This document shows, one piece after another, positions 43,301 through 52,592 of a stretch of 64,000 bases of DNA (its first letter is position 1; every line of letters begins with the position of its first letter). The notes beneath the pieces were generated by a model. It was not told where the DNA came from and searched no databases. It saw only the letters and a list, made by a program, of their open reading frames with translations. The stretch covers positions 1-64,000 of the forward strand of contig NZ_PNRF01000046.1 in assembly GCF_002879615.1 (NCBI RefSeq), in the 5' to 3' direction. The DNA comes from Billgrantia endophytica. Its GTDB lineage: Bacteria > Pseudomonadota > Gammaproteobacteria > Pseudomonadales > Halomonadaceae. The translations under genes were made by a program, and so were the position numbers.

Positions 43301-44333
43301 TGAGGTCGGCCCGGCGCAGGGTATCTGCGGCCTCGCGGATCTCCCGCTCCCCCGGCAGGAAGACAAGGATGTCGCGCGGCCCATGAAACCAGCGCTTTTC
43401 GCGCTCGATACTCTCGATCTCCTCAACGGCCTGGAGGATACCTTCCTGCAGGGTGCGGTCGGCCTCGTCGTCGGCCTCACGAACCAGCGGGCGATAGCGA
43501 ACCTCCACCGGATAGGTTCGTCCCGAGACTTCGACCACGGGCGCCGGCCGCGGCTCGCCGTCACGTTCCGGCTGGGCGAAATGCTCGGCGAAACGCGCCA
43601 CATCGATGGTCGCGGAAGTGATGATGAGCTTGAGGTCGGGACGACGCGACAGGAGTCGTTTCAAATAGCCGAGGAGGAAGTCGATATTGAGGCTGCGCTC
43701 ATGGGCCTCATCGATAATGATCGCCTCGTAGCGCATCAGGTCCGGGTCGTTTCGCGTTTCCGCCAGCAGGATACCGTCGGTCATCAGCTTGATCAGCGTG
43801 GCATCGGTGGTCTGGTCGGTGAAGCGAACCTGGTAGCCGACCTGTTCCCCCAGCGGTACCGCCATCTCCTCGGCCAGGCGCGTCGCCACCGAGCGCGCCG
43901 CGAGCCGCCGTGGCTGGGTATGGCCAATCAGGCCACGACGCCCCAGCCCCAGCTCGAGGCAGAGCTTGGGGAGCTGGGTCGTCTTGCCGGAGCCCGTTTC
44001 ACCAGCCACCACGATCACCTGGCTGTCGCCCAGCGCGGAGAGGATATCCTTTCGCCGTTCCGCCACCGGCAGCGAAGGGGGATATTCCAGCGTGACCGGC
44101 AGTTCGGCACGCCTGGCCACCAGGCCAGCCGAACGTTCGATATCCCGGGCAATCTCGGCCAGCCCGCGATCCACCGGCTTCCCCTCCTTCACCCGGTGGG
44201 CGAGCCCACCCAGGCGACGTGCAAGGGCGGCACGATCACGCAGCATGACCTCTCCGAGCGCCTGGCGCAGGCGCTCGAGTTCGGCAGAATCGCGGGGGGC
44301 GGCGCTGGAATCTGAACGTGTTGCGGTGGTCAC
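40311..44333 (-). CDS. hrpA: ATP-dependent RNA helicase HrpA
   Basis: A 1340-residue DEAH-box RNA helicase. Motif I is AGETGSGKTTQLPK, motif II is DEAH in DEAHERSLNIDF, and motif VI is QRKGRCGRVAEGVC, followed by the winged-helix/ratchet and OB regions and a long C-terminal DUF3418-type part. In E. coli HrpA resolves stalled ribosomes and processes fimbrial mRNA. I chose GTG at 44333 because GAGGA lies just before it; an in-frame TTG at 44348 has no ribosome site and falls within the fadD terminator. Confidence 0.92.
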   Translation of the reverse strand: MTTATRSDSSAAPRDSAELERLRQALGEVMLRDRAALARRLGGLAHRVKEGKPVDRGLAEIARDIERSAGLVARRAELPVTLEYPPSLPVAERRKDILSALGDSQVIVVAGETGSGKTTQLPKLCLELGLGRRGLIGHTQPRRLAARSVATRLAEEMAVPLGEQVGYQVRFTDQTTDATLIKLMTDGILLAETRNDPDLMRYEAIIIDEAHERSLNIDFLLGYLKRLLSRRPDLKLIITSATIDVARFAEHFAQPERDGEPRPAPVVEVSGRTYPVEVRYRPLVREADDEADRTLQEGILQAVEEIESIEREKRWFHGPRDILVFLPGEREIREAADTLRRADLKGTDILPLYARLSNAEQNRVFTPHAGRRIVLATNVAETSLTVPGVRYVVDPGLVRISRYSYRSKIQRLPVEPISRASADQRKGRCGRVAEGVCIRLYDEEDFLSRPEFTDPEIRRTNLASVILSMLSLKLGDIEAFPFVDPPDARFIKDGFRLLFELGAVDSSNRLTPMGRKLARLPIDPRLARMVLAGAEQGGLREVLIVVSALAVQDPRDRPADKREAADQAHRRWQDPDSDFVALLNLWNGFEAARDELSGNRLRRWCRDHYLNYLRLREWHDTFRQLRQLLRDMDIDVPPPVSLPKGDGESDSGQERARRESAVQLHKALLPGLLSHLGLLTENREYLGARNRKFFIHPGSGLAKRSPKWLMAFELVETTKLFARTVAKVEPQWIEPLAGHLVKRTYSEPRWEMKRAQVVANEQVTLFGLPIVAGRKVHYGPIAPQESRELFIRRALVEGEFRTKGEFFDYNRALVEEVEDLEDRARKRDILVDEETLHDFYETRLPADIHNGKGFEHWRRSAERDDPAILKFDRAALLAREADDVTQAQYPDELVLNGVRYPLSYRFEPGAPDDGVTLTVPAAMLPQLSLARLEWLVPGLLRDKCIALLKSLPKAIRRQVVPIPDWVDAALESLAPDDVPLTKALGEFLRRKTGVRLHPDDWRSDQLEPHLVMNLKVVDHQGRELGQGRDARELERRFEAAAGEGARALAAEAGSEATVGDLPETPLPESRVTTQAGIRVEAYPALVPKDDAFRVELFDHPGKATQAHRRGVARLAMARLPNQVRAIERLGGLDACALLFAKVGSRRQLVEDVTEAVFTQVLATTPLPRSRGALEARIASHAESLVPRGEAMVATLRSALEGHLVVTKALKGNLSLALALVYSDIKNQMQRLVHPGFVGEAGEWLDQYPRYMEAAVIRLEKAPRERMRDQMHMQQVQDFEARLAARRESQRRGGHEDPELVEFGWWIEELRVSLFAQQLGTLMPVSTKRLERRWNELIGPG

Positions 44334-44352
44334 GACATCCTCACGCAAATGG

Positions 44353-44392
44353 AAAAAACCTGCCCGCTCCGTACAAGACGGAACGGGCAGGT
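44353..44392 (-). terminator. Rho-independent terminator of fadD
   Basis: ACCTGCCCG (44358-44366) pairs with CGGGCAGGT (44384-44392); TCCGT (68-72) pairs with ACGGA (78-82) after one mismatch, and on the minus strand six Ts (44358-44353) follow. It ends fadD transcription and abuts the hrpA start. Confidence 0.9.
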
Positions 44393-44492
44393 CATTGTAA
44401 CGCCGGCAACGAGGCCACGGCTAATGCGGGACCGCGTTGCCCCGTGGCGTTGCGCTCGTCAACCGCGCAAGAAGCAACCTCTCAGCCGAGCC

Positions 44493-46172
44493 TCACGACT
44501 GCTCGGTACCGGACGGCTCCTCATCGCGCAGCTGTCGACGCAGCACCTTGCCAACATTGGTTTTCGGCAGTTCATCGCGGAATTCGACGAATCTTGGCAC
44601 CTTGTAGGCGGCCAGCTCCTTCTTGCACCACTCACGCAGGGTCTTTTCGTCCAGGCTGTCGTCCTTGGCCACCACGAACAGCTTGACCGCCTCACCGCTG
44701 CTCTCGTCCGGTACGCCAACGGCAGCCGATTCCACGATACCGGGGTGTGTTGCCACGACATCCTCGATCTCGTTGGGATAGACGTTGAAGCCGGAAACCA
44801 GAATCATGTCCTTCTTGCGGTCGACGATCTTGATATAGCCGTCATCCTGCAGCACGGCGATATCGCCGGTGTGGAACCAGCCATCCTCGGTCAGCACCTT
44901 GGCGGTTTCTTCATCAAGGTTCCAGTAGCCCTTCATGACCTGAGGGCCTTTGACACACAATTCACCCGGCTCACCGAGAGGCTGGGTGTTGCCGTCCGCA
45001 TCGACGGTCTTCACCGATGTGCCGGCCACCGGCTTGCCGATTGTCCCCAGTTGAACGGCATCCACGGGATTGAAGCTGACGATGGGCGACGTTTCGGTCA
45101 GGCCATAACCCTCGGCAATGGTGCAGCCGGTGATCTCTTCCCAGCGCTGGGCTGCCGCCTTGGTCAGAGCCATGCCACCGGAAATGGTCAGATGCAGCTT
45201 CGAGAAATCGAGACTACGGAAGTCGTCGCGATTGCACAGGGCATTGAACAGGGTATTCAACCCGATGAAGCCGGTAAACGGGACCCCTTTCAGCTCCTTG
45301 ACGAAGTTATCCAGGTCGCGGGGGTTGGTGATGAGAATGGAGTGATTGCCGGTTTCCATCAGGAACAGGCAGTTCACGGTGAACGTGTAGATGTGATAGA
45401 CCGGCAGGGGGGCGATGACGACTTCCTTGCCCTCCTCGAGCCCTGGGCCGATCGCCTGGCGAGCCTGGAGCATGTTGGCCACCAGATTGCAGTGCGTCAG
45501 CATGGTCCCCTTGGGCATGCCCGTGGTGCCACCGGTATATTGCAGCGCCGCGATGTCATCCATTTCGCGCTCCACCTCACGATGGTTGCGCGCGGCCCCA
45601 TCCTTCATGGCCTTGCGGAATGAAATCGCCATGGGCAGCGAATAGGCCGGCACCATTTTCTTGACGTACTTGACCACGGCATTGATCAGGAAGCGCTTGG
45701 GGAAGCCATACAGGTCGCCCAACTCGGTGACCAGCACATGCTCGATATCGGCACGATCCAGCACCTTCTCGAGCTTATCGGCCATATTGGCCAGGATCAG
45801 GATCGCACGGGCGCCGGAATCCTTGAACTGATGTGCCATCTCCCGCTCGGTATACAGCGGGTTGGTGTTGACCACCACCAGCCCTGCCCGCATGGCTCCG
45901 AACACCGCGACCGGAAATTGCAGGACGTTGGGCAACTGGATGGCGATACGATCGCCGGGTTGCAGGCCGGTTTCGTGCTGCAGCCAAGCCGCAAAGTCAC
46001 CGGAAAGGCGATCCAGCTCGGCAAAGGTGAGGGTCTGTCCCATGCAGGTGAAAGCAGGGTTATCAGCAAACCGCTTGACCGCCACATGAAACACATCCAT
46101 GAGCGATCGATATTCCTCCATGCCCTTGAGCTCGGGTCCATTCAAGGTCTGGGCGTTGGCGTGCTCAGTCAT
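44493..46172 (-). CDS. fadD: Long-chain fatty acid-CoA ligase
   Basis: FadD activates long-chain fatty acids to acyl-CoA at the inner membrane, coupled to uptake. The 559-residue ANL ligase has the ATP loop YTGGTTGMPKG, EGYGLTETSP, HTGDIAVLQDDG and a fatty-acyl signature DGWFHTGD-x-AVLQ-DGYIKIVDRKKDMI. Size and motifs are of the FadD group. A sigma70-like promoter lies about 80 bases upstream and a strong terminator follows. No PsrA-like box was seen here. Confidence 0.95.
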   Translation of the reverse strand: MTEHANAQTLNGPELKGMEEYRSLMDVFHVAVKRFADNPAFTCMGQTLTFAELDRLSGDFAAWLQHETGLQPGDRIAIQLPNVLQFPVAVFGAMRAGLVVVNTNPLYTEREMAHQFKDSGARAILILANMADKLEKVLDRADIEHVLVTELGDLYGFPKRFLINAVVKYVKKMVPAYSLPMAISFRKAMKDGAARNHREVEREMDDIAALQYTGGTTGMPKGTMLTHCNLVANMLQARQAIGPGLEEGKEVVIAPLPVYHIYTFTVNCLFLMETGNHSILITNPRDLDNFVKELKGVPFTGFIGLNTLFNALCNRDDFRSLDFSKLHLTISGGMALTKAAAQRWEEITGCTIAEGYGLTETSPIVSFNPVDAVQLGTIGKPVAGTSVKTVDADGNTQPLGEPGELCVKGPQVMKGYWNLDEETAKVLTEDGWFHTGDIAVLQDDGYIKIVDRKKDMILVSGFNVYPNEIEDVVATHPGIVESAAVGVPDESSGEAVKLFVVAKDDSLDEKTLREWCKKELAAYKVPRFVEFRDELPKTNVGKVLRRQLRDEEPSGTEQS

Positions 46173-46252
46173 CAGCTAATCTCCGCAGCATGATCGACGT
46201 CGGTTGCTCATCATCGAGCTCGACAGTTTTTTTATTGTGGGCAGTCCCCTAC

Positions 46253-46280
46253 GATATACCAGGCACCGCGCCACTGTAAA
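46253..46280 (-). promoter_or_regulatory. Sigma70-like promoter for fadD
   Basis: On the minus strand TTTACA (46280-46275) is followed after 16 bases by TATATC (46258-46253). It lies 81 bases upstream of the fadD start, in the 238-bp spacer to yafJ, which otherwise holds nothing recognised. Confidence 0.5.
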
Positions 46281-46410
46281 ACGATCGATTTAAACAGCCG
46301 TTCATAGATACGGACATCCGTTCCCTGGTGGCGGACTGCTTCTTCCAAAGCTGGGCAAGAAACGACGAAAAGGCAAGTTCGGACCTTCCACGCCGCATGG
46401 GGGCCAACGC

Positions 46411-47208
46411 TCACGCTTCGTCAAGAAAGCGGGCCTGGATCTTGCCGTGCTGCCATACCAACAGCTCACCCGGCACCATGCGCACCCAATCTTCATTACT
46501 GGTCAACGGCTCGGTCGCCACCACCGAAACGATATCATCCGGAGTCGTATGTTCCGCGAAGTTCACGGTCAACTCGGCATCGGAGAGCTCCGCCTTGCCG
46601 AACGGTGCCCGCCGGGTGATGTGGGCCAGCTTCGTTGAACAATAGGTGTAGAGGTACTCCCCATCGGCCAGCAGCAGATTGAAGACGCCCATGCCGCGCA
46701 ACTGCTCGCACAGGAGATGGAGGAGACGCCAGAACCCCTCCCTCTGCTCTTCCTCCTGCGACGGGGCTGCGGGAAAACGGCTGCGTAATTCACCCAGTAG
46801 CCAGCAGAAGGCATGCTCGCTGTCGGTATCACCCACCGAACGATAGTAGCTCAGCGGCAGAGCCTGCCAGCCTTCAAGCTGGCCGTTGTGGGCATAGCAC
46901 CAGGTACGCCCCCACATTTCCCGGGTGAAGGGATGGGTGTTGGCCAGGCGCACTTCACCGACGTTGGCCTGGCGAATATGGCTGAGGGCGATATGGGACT
47001 TGATCGGATAGTCGCAGATCAGTCTAGCGATCGGTGATCGAACCGAAGGGTGGGGGTCCCGGAAATCACGGTAACCACCGGCTTCGTAGAAGGCGATTCC
47101 CCAGCCATCACGATGCGGGCCGGTGCCCCCGCCGCGGTGCAGGAAGCCTGTAAAGCTGAAGCAGATGTCGGTGGGCACGTTAGCGCTCATGCCCAACAGC
47201 TCACACAT
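46411..47208 (-). CDS. Class II glutamine amidotransferase, YafJ-like
   Basis: A 265-residue Ntn-hydrolase of the YafJ/DUG3 type. The nucleophile is Cys2 of MCELLGMS, and GTGPHRDGWGIAF, SHIALSHIRQANVG, NTHPF and CYAHNGQL are the family motifs of glutaminase sites. The synthetase partner is unknown. The start overlaps the upstream vWA gene by eight bases, indicating coupling. Confidence 0.9.
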   Translation of the reverse strand: MCELLGMSANVPTDICFSFTGFLHRGGGTGPHRDGWGIAFYEAGGYRDFRDPHPSVRSPIARLICDYPIKSHIALSHIRQANVGEVRLANTHPFTREMWGRTWCYAHNGQLEGWQALPLSYYRSVGDTDSEHAFCWLLGELRSRFPAAPSQEEEQREGFWRLLHLLCEQLRGMGVFNLLLADGEYLYTYCSTKLAHITRRAPFGKAELSDAELTVNFAEHTTPDDIVSVVATEPLTSNEDWVRMVPGELLVWQHGKIQARFLDEA

Positions 47209-49033
47209 GGGGCTCCTCCCGTTGAGCGGTCCGCGGCTGGCGGTGGCGCCGGCTCCAGGCGACAGCCAGCAGGCACAGCACGACCACGAGGCCTACCCCC
47301 CAGAGTAGTGGATCGCGTTCGCTGTCCTTGAACCGCCGGTCAATGACAGGCCGCCAGTCGTCCCACCGCTCCTGCGCCAATTGCGGTAGCTTGTCGACCA
47401 GCGCCACGAAGCGTTCGACCACCCCCGTCACCGTTGGCGAAGAGTGGCTCTCCCGAATGGGGGACAGCTCTTCATGGAAACGCTCGATATCCAGCGTCGA
47501 CTGCAATTCGGCCCGGTCGATGCCCGTCGGTCCTTCCGGGAACAACATGAGTTGCGGCAGGCGAAGCTCGCGGGTCTGGCCATTCAGGGTGGCCTGGCCG
47601 CGCAATAGCAACGGTTGGCTGAGATCGCGGTCCAGCTCAGGCAACGCCAGCTCCCAGCGCCGTTCATCCAGCGGCCGGGCCTCGAGCCGTTCCCCTTGCA
47701 ACTGCCCGTGCAGGCGGGTGTTGTCATGATCCAGGGCAGGATGCTCGGCCGCCAGCAGGACACGCTCGCCCGCCTCGTCATGGAGAGCCGTGACCGCGGG
47801 CATCACGTTCACCGCCTGGGAGCGCTGCCGTCGAAACCCCTGCCCTTCGGCTCGCAACACAAGCTGGGCAGTGCCCGTCAGGGCCGGCGCCGGCAGCGTC
47901 CCGACAAAACGCCCTTCCTGGGGTGTCAATATGGCTGCCGACTGGGTTGCCCCCGATTCGTCACGCAGCTCGGCGGTAATTCGAAGATGGCCCGGAAGCG
48001 CCTCTTCCTCCAGCATCGCGCCATCCCTGGCAAGCCAGGCTTCGACCGGCACGTCGAAGCCCAGATAGAGCGTTCCCGGCAAGCCAGCGCTCTGCAGCGT
48101 CAGCGGCGAGGAAATCGTAATCCGGCTTTCACGCCCCACATCGCCTTCCACTTGCCACTGGCCGGGCATCGGGTCCGGCACCTGGATCAGGTCATAGCGG
48201 GGTTCGCTTCGCCAGCGGGCGCCATCCGGTGGATCCTCCACGGTAAAGCGCCTGCCATCCGGTGCAATCAGCGTCGGTGCACCCTCTTCGCGAAACAGCA
48301 GCGCGGTAAATCCCTTCAGCCCGGGTTCGATCAAAAAGCGCGAGTCGGTCAGGGGTACTCGATCGGCCGGATAGACACGATCGACAATATTGAGAAAGGC
48401 GCCCAACAGGGCGTCGGGGGAAGCCACGAGGGCGGAAAGGCCGCCCGTCTGCCGGGCGAGGCGCTCCACCAGGTCCAGGTCGGCCTCATCGGAAAAGGCA
48501 ATCGCGTGAATGGCGACACCGTCATTGGCCAGTCGAGGTCCCATGTCCTCCAGAAGGGTTCGGCGCGAGCCGCGATCGATCTGCGGCTTACTGCCACGCC
48601 AGGGAGGCAGGTCGATCATGCCGTCGGTCAACAGCACGAGATGACGCCAGCCGTCGGCCTCGGGCTCCGCCGCTGCGCGTATGGCGGCCTCGATGTCGGT
48701 GAACTGTTCATAGTCCACCAGCTTCGACGTCATGCCCATGGCCCGCTCGCGCCATTCGTCGTTGACCGGACTCAGCGGCAGCGGGTTGGCCACCCTCTCG
48801 CCAAAGGTCCAGACCCCAGCCGACGCACCGCCGGGCAGCAACTCGACCAACAGCTCAAGCGCATCGGCAGCCAGCTGTTCCGGATCGTTATGCCGCATGC
48901 TGCCGGATACGTCGATGATCACCCTGATATCGGGGTGTTCTGCCGCCAAAGGGGTAGCGTAGAGGCTACCCGACAGCAACGCAGGTCCCACCAACCCTGC
49001 CAGCCAATGCCATCTACTCTGTACCCTGCCCAT
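47201..49033 (-). CDS. Secreted/membrane vWA-domain protein
   Basis: A 610-residue protein with an N-terminal signal peptide (about 1-31), a von Willebrand factor A domain with the MIDAS motif DVSGSM (41-46) and TDGMIDLP, a long beta-rich middle region, and a C-terminal transmembrane helix (about 575-595) with a basic tail. It would face the periplasm, anchored at the C-terminus. The family function is not known to me; such proteins often bind partners through the metal site. It precedes and overlaps yafJ. Confidence 0.85.
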   Translation of the reverse strand: MGRVQSRWHWLAGLVGPALLSGSLYATPLAAEHPDIRVIIDVSGSMRHNDPEQLAADALELLVELLPGGASAGVWTFGERVANPLPLSPVNDEWRERAMGMTSKLVDYEQFTDIEAAIRAAAEPEADGWRHLVLLTDGMIDLPPWRGSKPQIDRGSRRTLLEDMGPRLANDGVAIHAIAFSDEADLDLVERLARQTGGLSALVASPDALLGAFLNIVDRVYPADRVPLTDSRFLIEPGLKGFTALLFREEGAPTLIAPDGRRFTVEDPPDGARWRSEPRYDLIQVPDPMPGQWQVEGDVGRESRITISSPLTLQSAGLPGTLYLGFDVPVEAWLARDGAMLEEEALPGHLRITAELRDESGATQSAAILTPQEGRFVGTLPAPALTGTAQLVLRAEGQGFRRQRSQAVNVMPAVTALHDEAGERVLLAAEHPALDHDNTRLHGQLQGERLEARPLDERRWELALPELDRDLSQPLLLRGQATLNGQTRELRLPQLMLFPEGPTGIDRAELQSTLDIERFHEELSPIRESHSSPTVTGVVERFVALVDKLPQLAQERWDDWRPVIDRRFKDSERDPLLWGVGLVVVLCLLAVAWSRRHRQPRTAQREEPHV

Positions 49034-49041
49034 GGGGCTCC

Positions 49042-49488
49042 CTAGCCGATATTCGGCTCCCGGCGTTCTCGCGGTTCGCGGGATTTCCCAGCGCCGCGGC
49101 CATTCCGCCTGTCGTTTTTTTCATTCTTTTCCCCATACCCTGCGCCCGGACGAAGCATCCGCCACTGCAGCAAGCCGACTGCCAGCCCCAGCCCCCCTCC
49201 AGCGGCCACAAGAAGCGCCGATGACGTGAATACCGAGCTGTTCCGCTCGAGAATGGCGACCGTCGCCACCACTACCGCCGGCGCCATGCCAGTATAAAAT
49301 TCACCCTCTTCGACCAGTGGCAACCTGAAGCGCGTTGGTACCCAGAGAACACCCGCCACCGCCCAGGCAATGGGCAACCGCAGCACGCGCGGCAGGAAAG
49401 CCAGTCCCAGGTAGCCGGCCACGAGGACCAACAGCGACAAACCCAGATAGGTCAGCCATAGTAGGGGCATTGAATCGGTAGTGAACAT
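49042..49488 (-). CDS. Conserved small membrane protein
   Basis: A 148-residue protein with three hydrophobic segments (about 9-30, 34-52, 67-115) and a very basic, Arg/Glu/Gly-rich tail. I do not recognise it. ATG at 49488 with AGAGG upstream fits better than the longer frame. It lies eight bases upstream of the vWA gene and likely shares its operon. Confidence 0.75.
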   Translation of the reverse strand: MFTTDSMPLLWLTYLGLSLLVLVAGYLGLAFLPRVLRLPIAWAVAGVLWVPTRFRLPLVEEGEFYTGMAPAVVVATVAILERNSSVFTSSALLVAAGGGLGLAVGLLQWRMLRPGAGYGEKNEKNDRRNGRGAGKSREPRERREPNIG

Positions 49489-49571
49489 TGATACCTCTGG
49501 TAACGTGACGGCCCGCTGATAGACGGACCGATCAGGACGGAAATCATCTATAGTATGGTACACGCGACCCA

Positions 49572-51683
49572 ATGAAAGCACAGCTGCCACGCCACGCGCT
49601 CGATTCGTCATCTTCCAACCAATCCCGATCACCCGTCGCCCGCTTCCGACGTGCCGATGACCCCGAATGGCACTGGCTGGAAGATCGTGAGGACCCGGAC
49701 GTCAGCGCTTTCCTGGAGGCTGCGAACAGGGAGTCGCGCGACTGGATGGCACCACTCGACAGCCTTGCCGAGCGCCTCTATCACGGTCACCTGGCGCGAC
49801 GGGAACTGAGCGTGCTCGGCCTGCGCACACCATTGGATCATTATACCTACTGGAGCGAAACCGCGGCAGCCGCCGATTATCCGGTATGGTGGCGTCATCC
49901 CAACGGTAATGCAGAGGCGGCAACGCCCTTTCTCGACCTGCAGGCCCGTGCCGAAAGGCAACCGTTTCTCGAACTGGGCGACATGGCACTGTCACCGGAC
50001 GAAGAGTGGCTGGCCTGGACCGAAGACATCAGCGGCGACGAGCGCTATACGCTCTATCTCATGCGCCTTGCGGATGGCGACCCCGTGGTGCTGCTCGAGG
50101 ATATCGCGCCGGAGCTCAGTTGGGCGGAAGACAATCGCACCCTGTTCTTTACCCGCTTCGATGCCACCCTGCGCCCGGATAGTGTCTGGCGACTGCCGGT
50201 CATGACCGATGGTACCGGCCGACCCGCGGCTGGCGAGCCGACACGGGTGCTGGAGGAGCGGGATGCCGAGTTCTGGGTCGGGCTGGGCAAGACACGTTCG
50301 CGGGAGTGGCTGGTACTCGAGACCGCTTCCAAGGATACCAGCGAATGCTACCTGATCCCCGCCAAGGCGCCGGATCAGCCGCCACACTGCTTTCGCCCAC
50401 GCGAGAAGGGTGTGGAATATGCCCTGGACCACCGTCCGGGCCATTTCTATATCCTGCATAACCGCGAGGCCCCCCACTTCTGCCTCGCCATGGTGGATGA
50501 AGCCACCCCAGAGGCAGGGTGGCAGCCACTGATCGCTCACCGGGACGACGATACCCTGGAGGGCGTGGACGCCTTCTCCTGGGGGCTGGTGGTCACCGAG
50601 CGCGACCACCACGAGGCCCAGGTGCATATCCGTGTCGTGGAATTCGATGCGGGACATGCCATCGAGCGCGACGAACGCTTGCCACTACCCGAAGCCCCCT
50701 GCAGCCTGGCACTGGGTGACATGCCCCATTTCGACAGCCGCCGCCTGCGTCTGCGCGAAGAGTCCTTCGTCCTGCCGGTGCGCTGGCTCGAGCATGATCT
50801 GGATAGTGGCGAACGCCGGCTGCTCAAGACCCAGCCGGTCCACGGCGACCTGCAGCCTGACGACCTCTGTTGCGAGCGACTATGGGCGCGGGGACACGAT
50901 GGTGCACGCATCCCCGTTTCGGTGGTCATGCGTGCCGACCTGACTGGCCACCCGCTCCCTACCCTGCTCTATGGCTATGGCGCCTACGGCGAGGTGCTCG
51001 ACCCCTGGTTTTCCGTCGCCCGCCTCGAGCTGCTGAGCCGTGGCGTGGCTTTCGCCGTCGCCCATGTACGGGGTGGAGGCGACCGGGGAGAACCCTGGTA
51101 CCTGGCGGGCAAGCTGGAGCACAAGGAAAACAGTTTTCGCGACTTCCTGGCGGCCCGAGACGCCCTGGTCGACCAGGGTTTCAGCGATGGTGGACGCATT
51201 GCCGCCTATGGCGCCAGCGCCGGGGGCCTGCTGGTAGGCGCCAGCCTGAACCTTGAACCCGAGGCGTTCTGTGCCGCCGTACTGGACGTTCCCTTCATCG
51301 ACGTGCTGCGCACCATGGAGAATCCCGACCTGCCGCTGACGACCGCGGAGTACACCGAATGGGGCAACCCGGAGGACCCGGACGTTCGAAACAGGATTCT
51401 CGGCTATTCGCCACTCGACAACCTGACTGCCCAACCCTATCCCCCCTTGTTCCTGCAAGGAGGCTGGAATGACTCACGCGTGCCCTATTGGGAGCCTGCC
51501 AAGCTCTATGCCCGCCTGACCGAGCTCGGCTCCGCTCGCGGCCCCGTGCTGCTGCGGACGGACATGGAAGCCGGCCACGGTGGCGCCTCGGGCAGGTTCA
51601 AGGCCTGGCATGACAGTGCTCGCCAGGACGCGTTCATCCTGTGGGCGCTGGGAGTGGAAGAAAGGGCCATCGAGAAACCATAG
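49572..51683 (+). CDS. S9-family oligopeptidase (protease II-like)
   Basis: A 703-residue prolyl-oligopeptidase-fold serine peptidase. The N-terminal beta-propeller runs to about residue 430, then the hydrolase domain with nucleophile Ser549 (GASAGG), Asp in GGWNDSRV and His in EAGHGG. Similarity is to the PtrB/oligopeptidase B group that cleaves after basic residues in short peptides. There is no signal peptide, so it acts in the cytoplasm. It is divergent from the membrane protein gene. Confidence 0.92.
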   Translation: MKAQLPRHALDSSSSNQSRSPVARFRRADDPEWHWLEDREDPDVSAFLEAANRESRDWMAPLDSLAERLYHGHLARRELSVLGLRTPLDHYTYWSETAAAADYPVWWRHPNGNAEAATPFLDLQARAERQPFLELGDMALSPDEEWLAWTEDISGDERYTLYLMRLADGDPVVLLEDIAPELSWAEDNRTLFFTRFDATLRPDSVWRLPVMTDGTGRPAAGEPTRVLEERDAEFWVGLGKTRSREWLVLETASKDTSECYLIPAKAPDQPPHCFRPREKGVEYALDHRPGHFYILHNREAPHFCLAMVDEATPEAGWQPLIAHRDDDTLEGVDAFSWGLVVTERDHHEAQVHIRVVEFDAGHAIERDERLPLPEAPCSLALGDMPHFDSRRLRLREESFVLPVRWLEHDLDSGERRLLKTQPVHGDLQPDDLCCERLWARGHDGARIPVSVVMRADLTGHPLPTLLYGYGAYGEVLDPWFSVARLELLSRGVAFAVAHVRGGGDRGEPWYLAGKLEHKENSFRDFLAARDALVDQGFSDGGRIAAYGASAGGLLVGASLNLEPEAFCAAVLDVPFIDVLRTMENPDLPLTTAEYTEWGNPEDPDVRNRILGYSPLDNLTAQPYPPLFLQGGWNDSRVPYWEPAKLYARLTELGSARGPVLLRTDMEAGHGGASGRFKAWHDSARQDAFILWALGVEERAIEKP

Positions 51684-51771
51684 CAAGACGGTATGCCACC
51701 GGCATGGAGGGAGCCTGAGGCATGGAGAGACAGGAGCATGGTGAGCCGCAGTGAACCATGCCATACCGGGC

Positions 51772-52221
51772 TCAGCCATCGATCGGCAGGATCGCGATGA
51801 TATGGTCCTCCAACTGCTCGTCGGGGACATCCTTGTGGGATACCGCAAAGCTGCGCACGCTGACGCCCTTGCGATGAACCCGTTCCGGGTCGCCGGAAAC
51901 GAGGGGGTGCCAGGCAGCCAGCTTGCGCCCTTCCGCCACACGGCGATAGGCACACGAACGGGGCAGCCAGCGGAATTCCTCGATGCGCGCCGGGGTCAGC
52001 CGGGTACAGTCCGGCACGCGTGACAGGCGATTCTCATAGTCGCTGCAACGACAGCTACGTATGTCGAGCAGCTCGCAGGCGACACCAAGAACGGCCAGCT
52101 CACCGGTTTCGTCGTCCTGGTACTTGAGCAGGCAGCACTGGCCGCACCCATCGCACAGGGCTTCCCACTCTTCGGTGGTCAGCTCATCCAGGGGGTACTG
52201 CTCCCAGAAACGCTCTCGCAT
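51772..52221 (-). CDS. ycgN: YcgN/YkgJ-family Cys-cluster protein
   Basis: A 149-residue protein with the N-terminal CDGCGQCCLLKYQDDETGEL and CRCSDYENRLSRVPDC Cys clusters typical of UPF0260/YcgN, which likely bind zinc or iron-sulfur. ATG at 52221 has AGGGAG upstream. It is the last gene after rnd-ycgL, an arrangement common in gammaproteobacteria; function unknown. Confidence 0.9.
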   Translation of the reverse strand: MRERFWEQYPLDELTTEEWEALCDGCGQCCLLKYQDDETGELAVLGVACELLDIRSCRCSDYENRLSRVPDCTRLTPARIEEFRWLPRSCAYRRVAEGRKLAAWHPLVSGDPERVHRKGVSVRSFAVSHKDVPDEQLEDHIIAILPIDG

Positions 52222-52280
52222 CGACTCTCCCTGGCGCTGCCTCGACCACATGCGGCTTGGACGCGACATAATCCGCCGTT

Positions 52281-52592
52281 TCAGTAACGCGCATCCGGGG
52301 GGGTGCGATAGAGATCCATCAGATACTCCTCCTTCGCGGGCGGCATCTGAAAGTAATACCCCTTGTCACGGATGGACTCGATGACGTCTGCCGCCTTGGC
52401 CCGGGCCATTGTCCGCTCCGGTGTCAGAATCAGCGTCATTGTCGGCACCGGCTTGCCGAAACGCTCGAGGAGCGCGTCGGGCACATCGGCCAGGCCGCGG
52501 CGCTTGTCCACATAGAGGTACATTTCCTCCTTTCGTGGACTCCTGAATATCTCGCACAACAGCTTGTTGCCCCGCATGCGGTCATCGTTCAT
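52281..52592 (-). CDS. ycgL: YcgL-domain protein
   Basis: A 103-residue protein of the YcgL family, with KLLCEIFRSPRKEEMYLYVDKR and the final YYFQMPPAKEEYLM. Function is unknown. It overlaps rnd by four bases (ATGA), as expected for the conserved rnd-ycgL pair. An internal ATG at 52577 is an alternative start. Confidence 0.9.
   Translation of the reverse strand: MNDDRMRGNKLLCEIFRSPRKEEMYLYVDKRRGLADVPDALLERFGKPVPTMTLILTPERTMARAKAADVIESIRDKGYYFQMPPAKEEYLMDLYRTPPDARY

Noticed and set aside
46232..46414. 60-codon open frame after yafJ on the minus strand
   Set aside because: No ribosome site or family; contains the fadD promoter elements.
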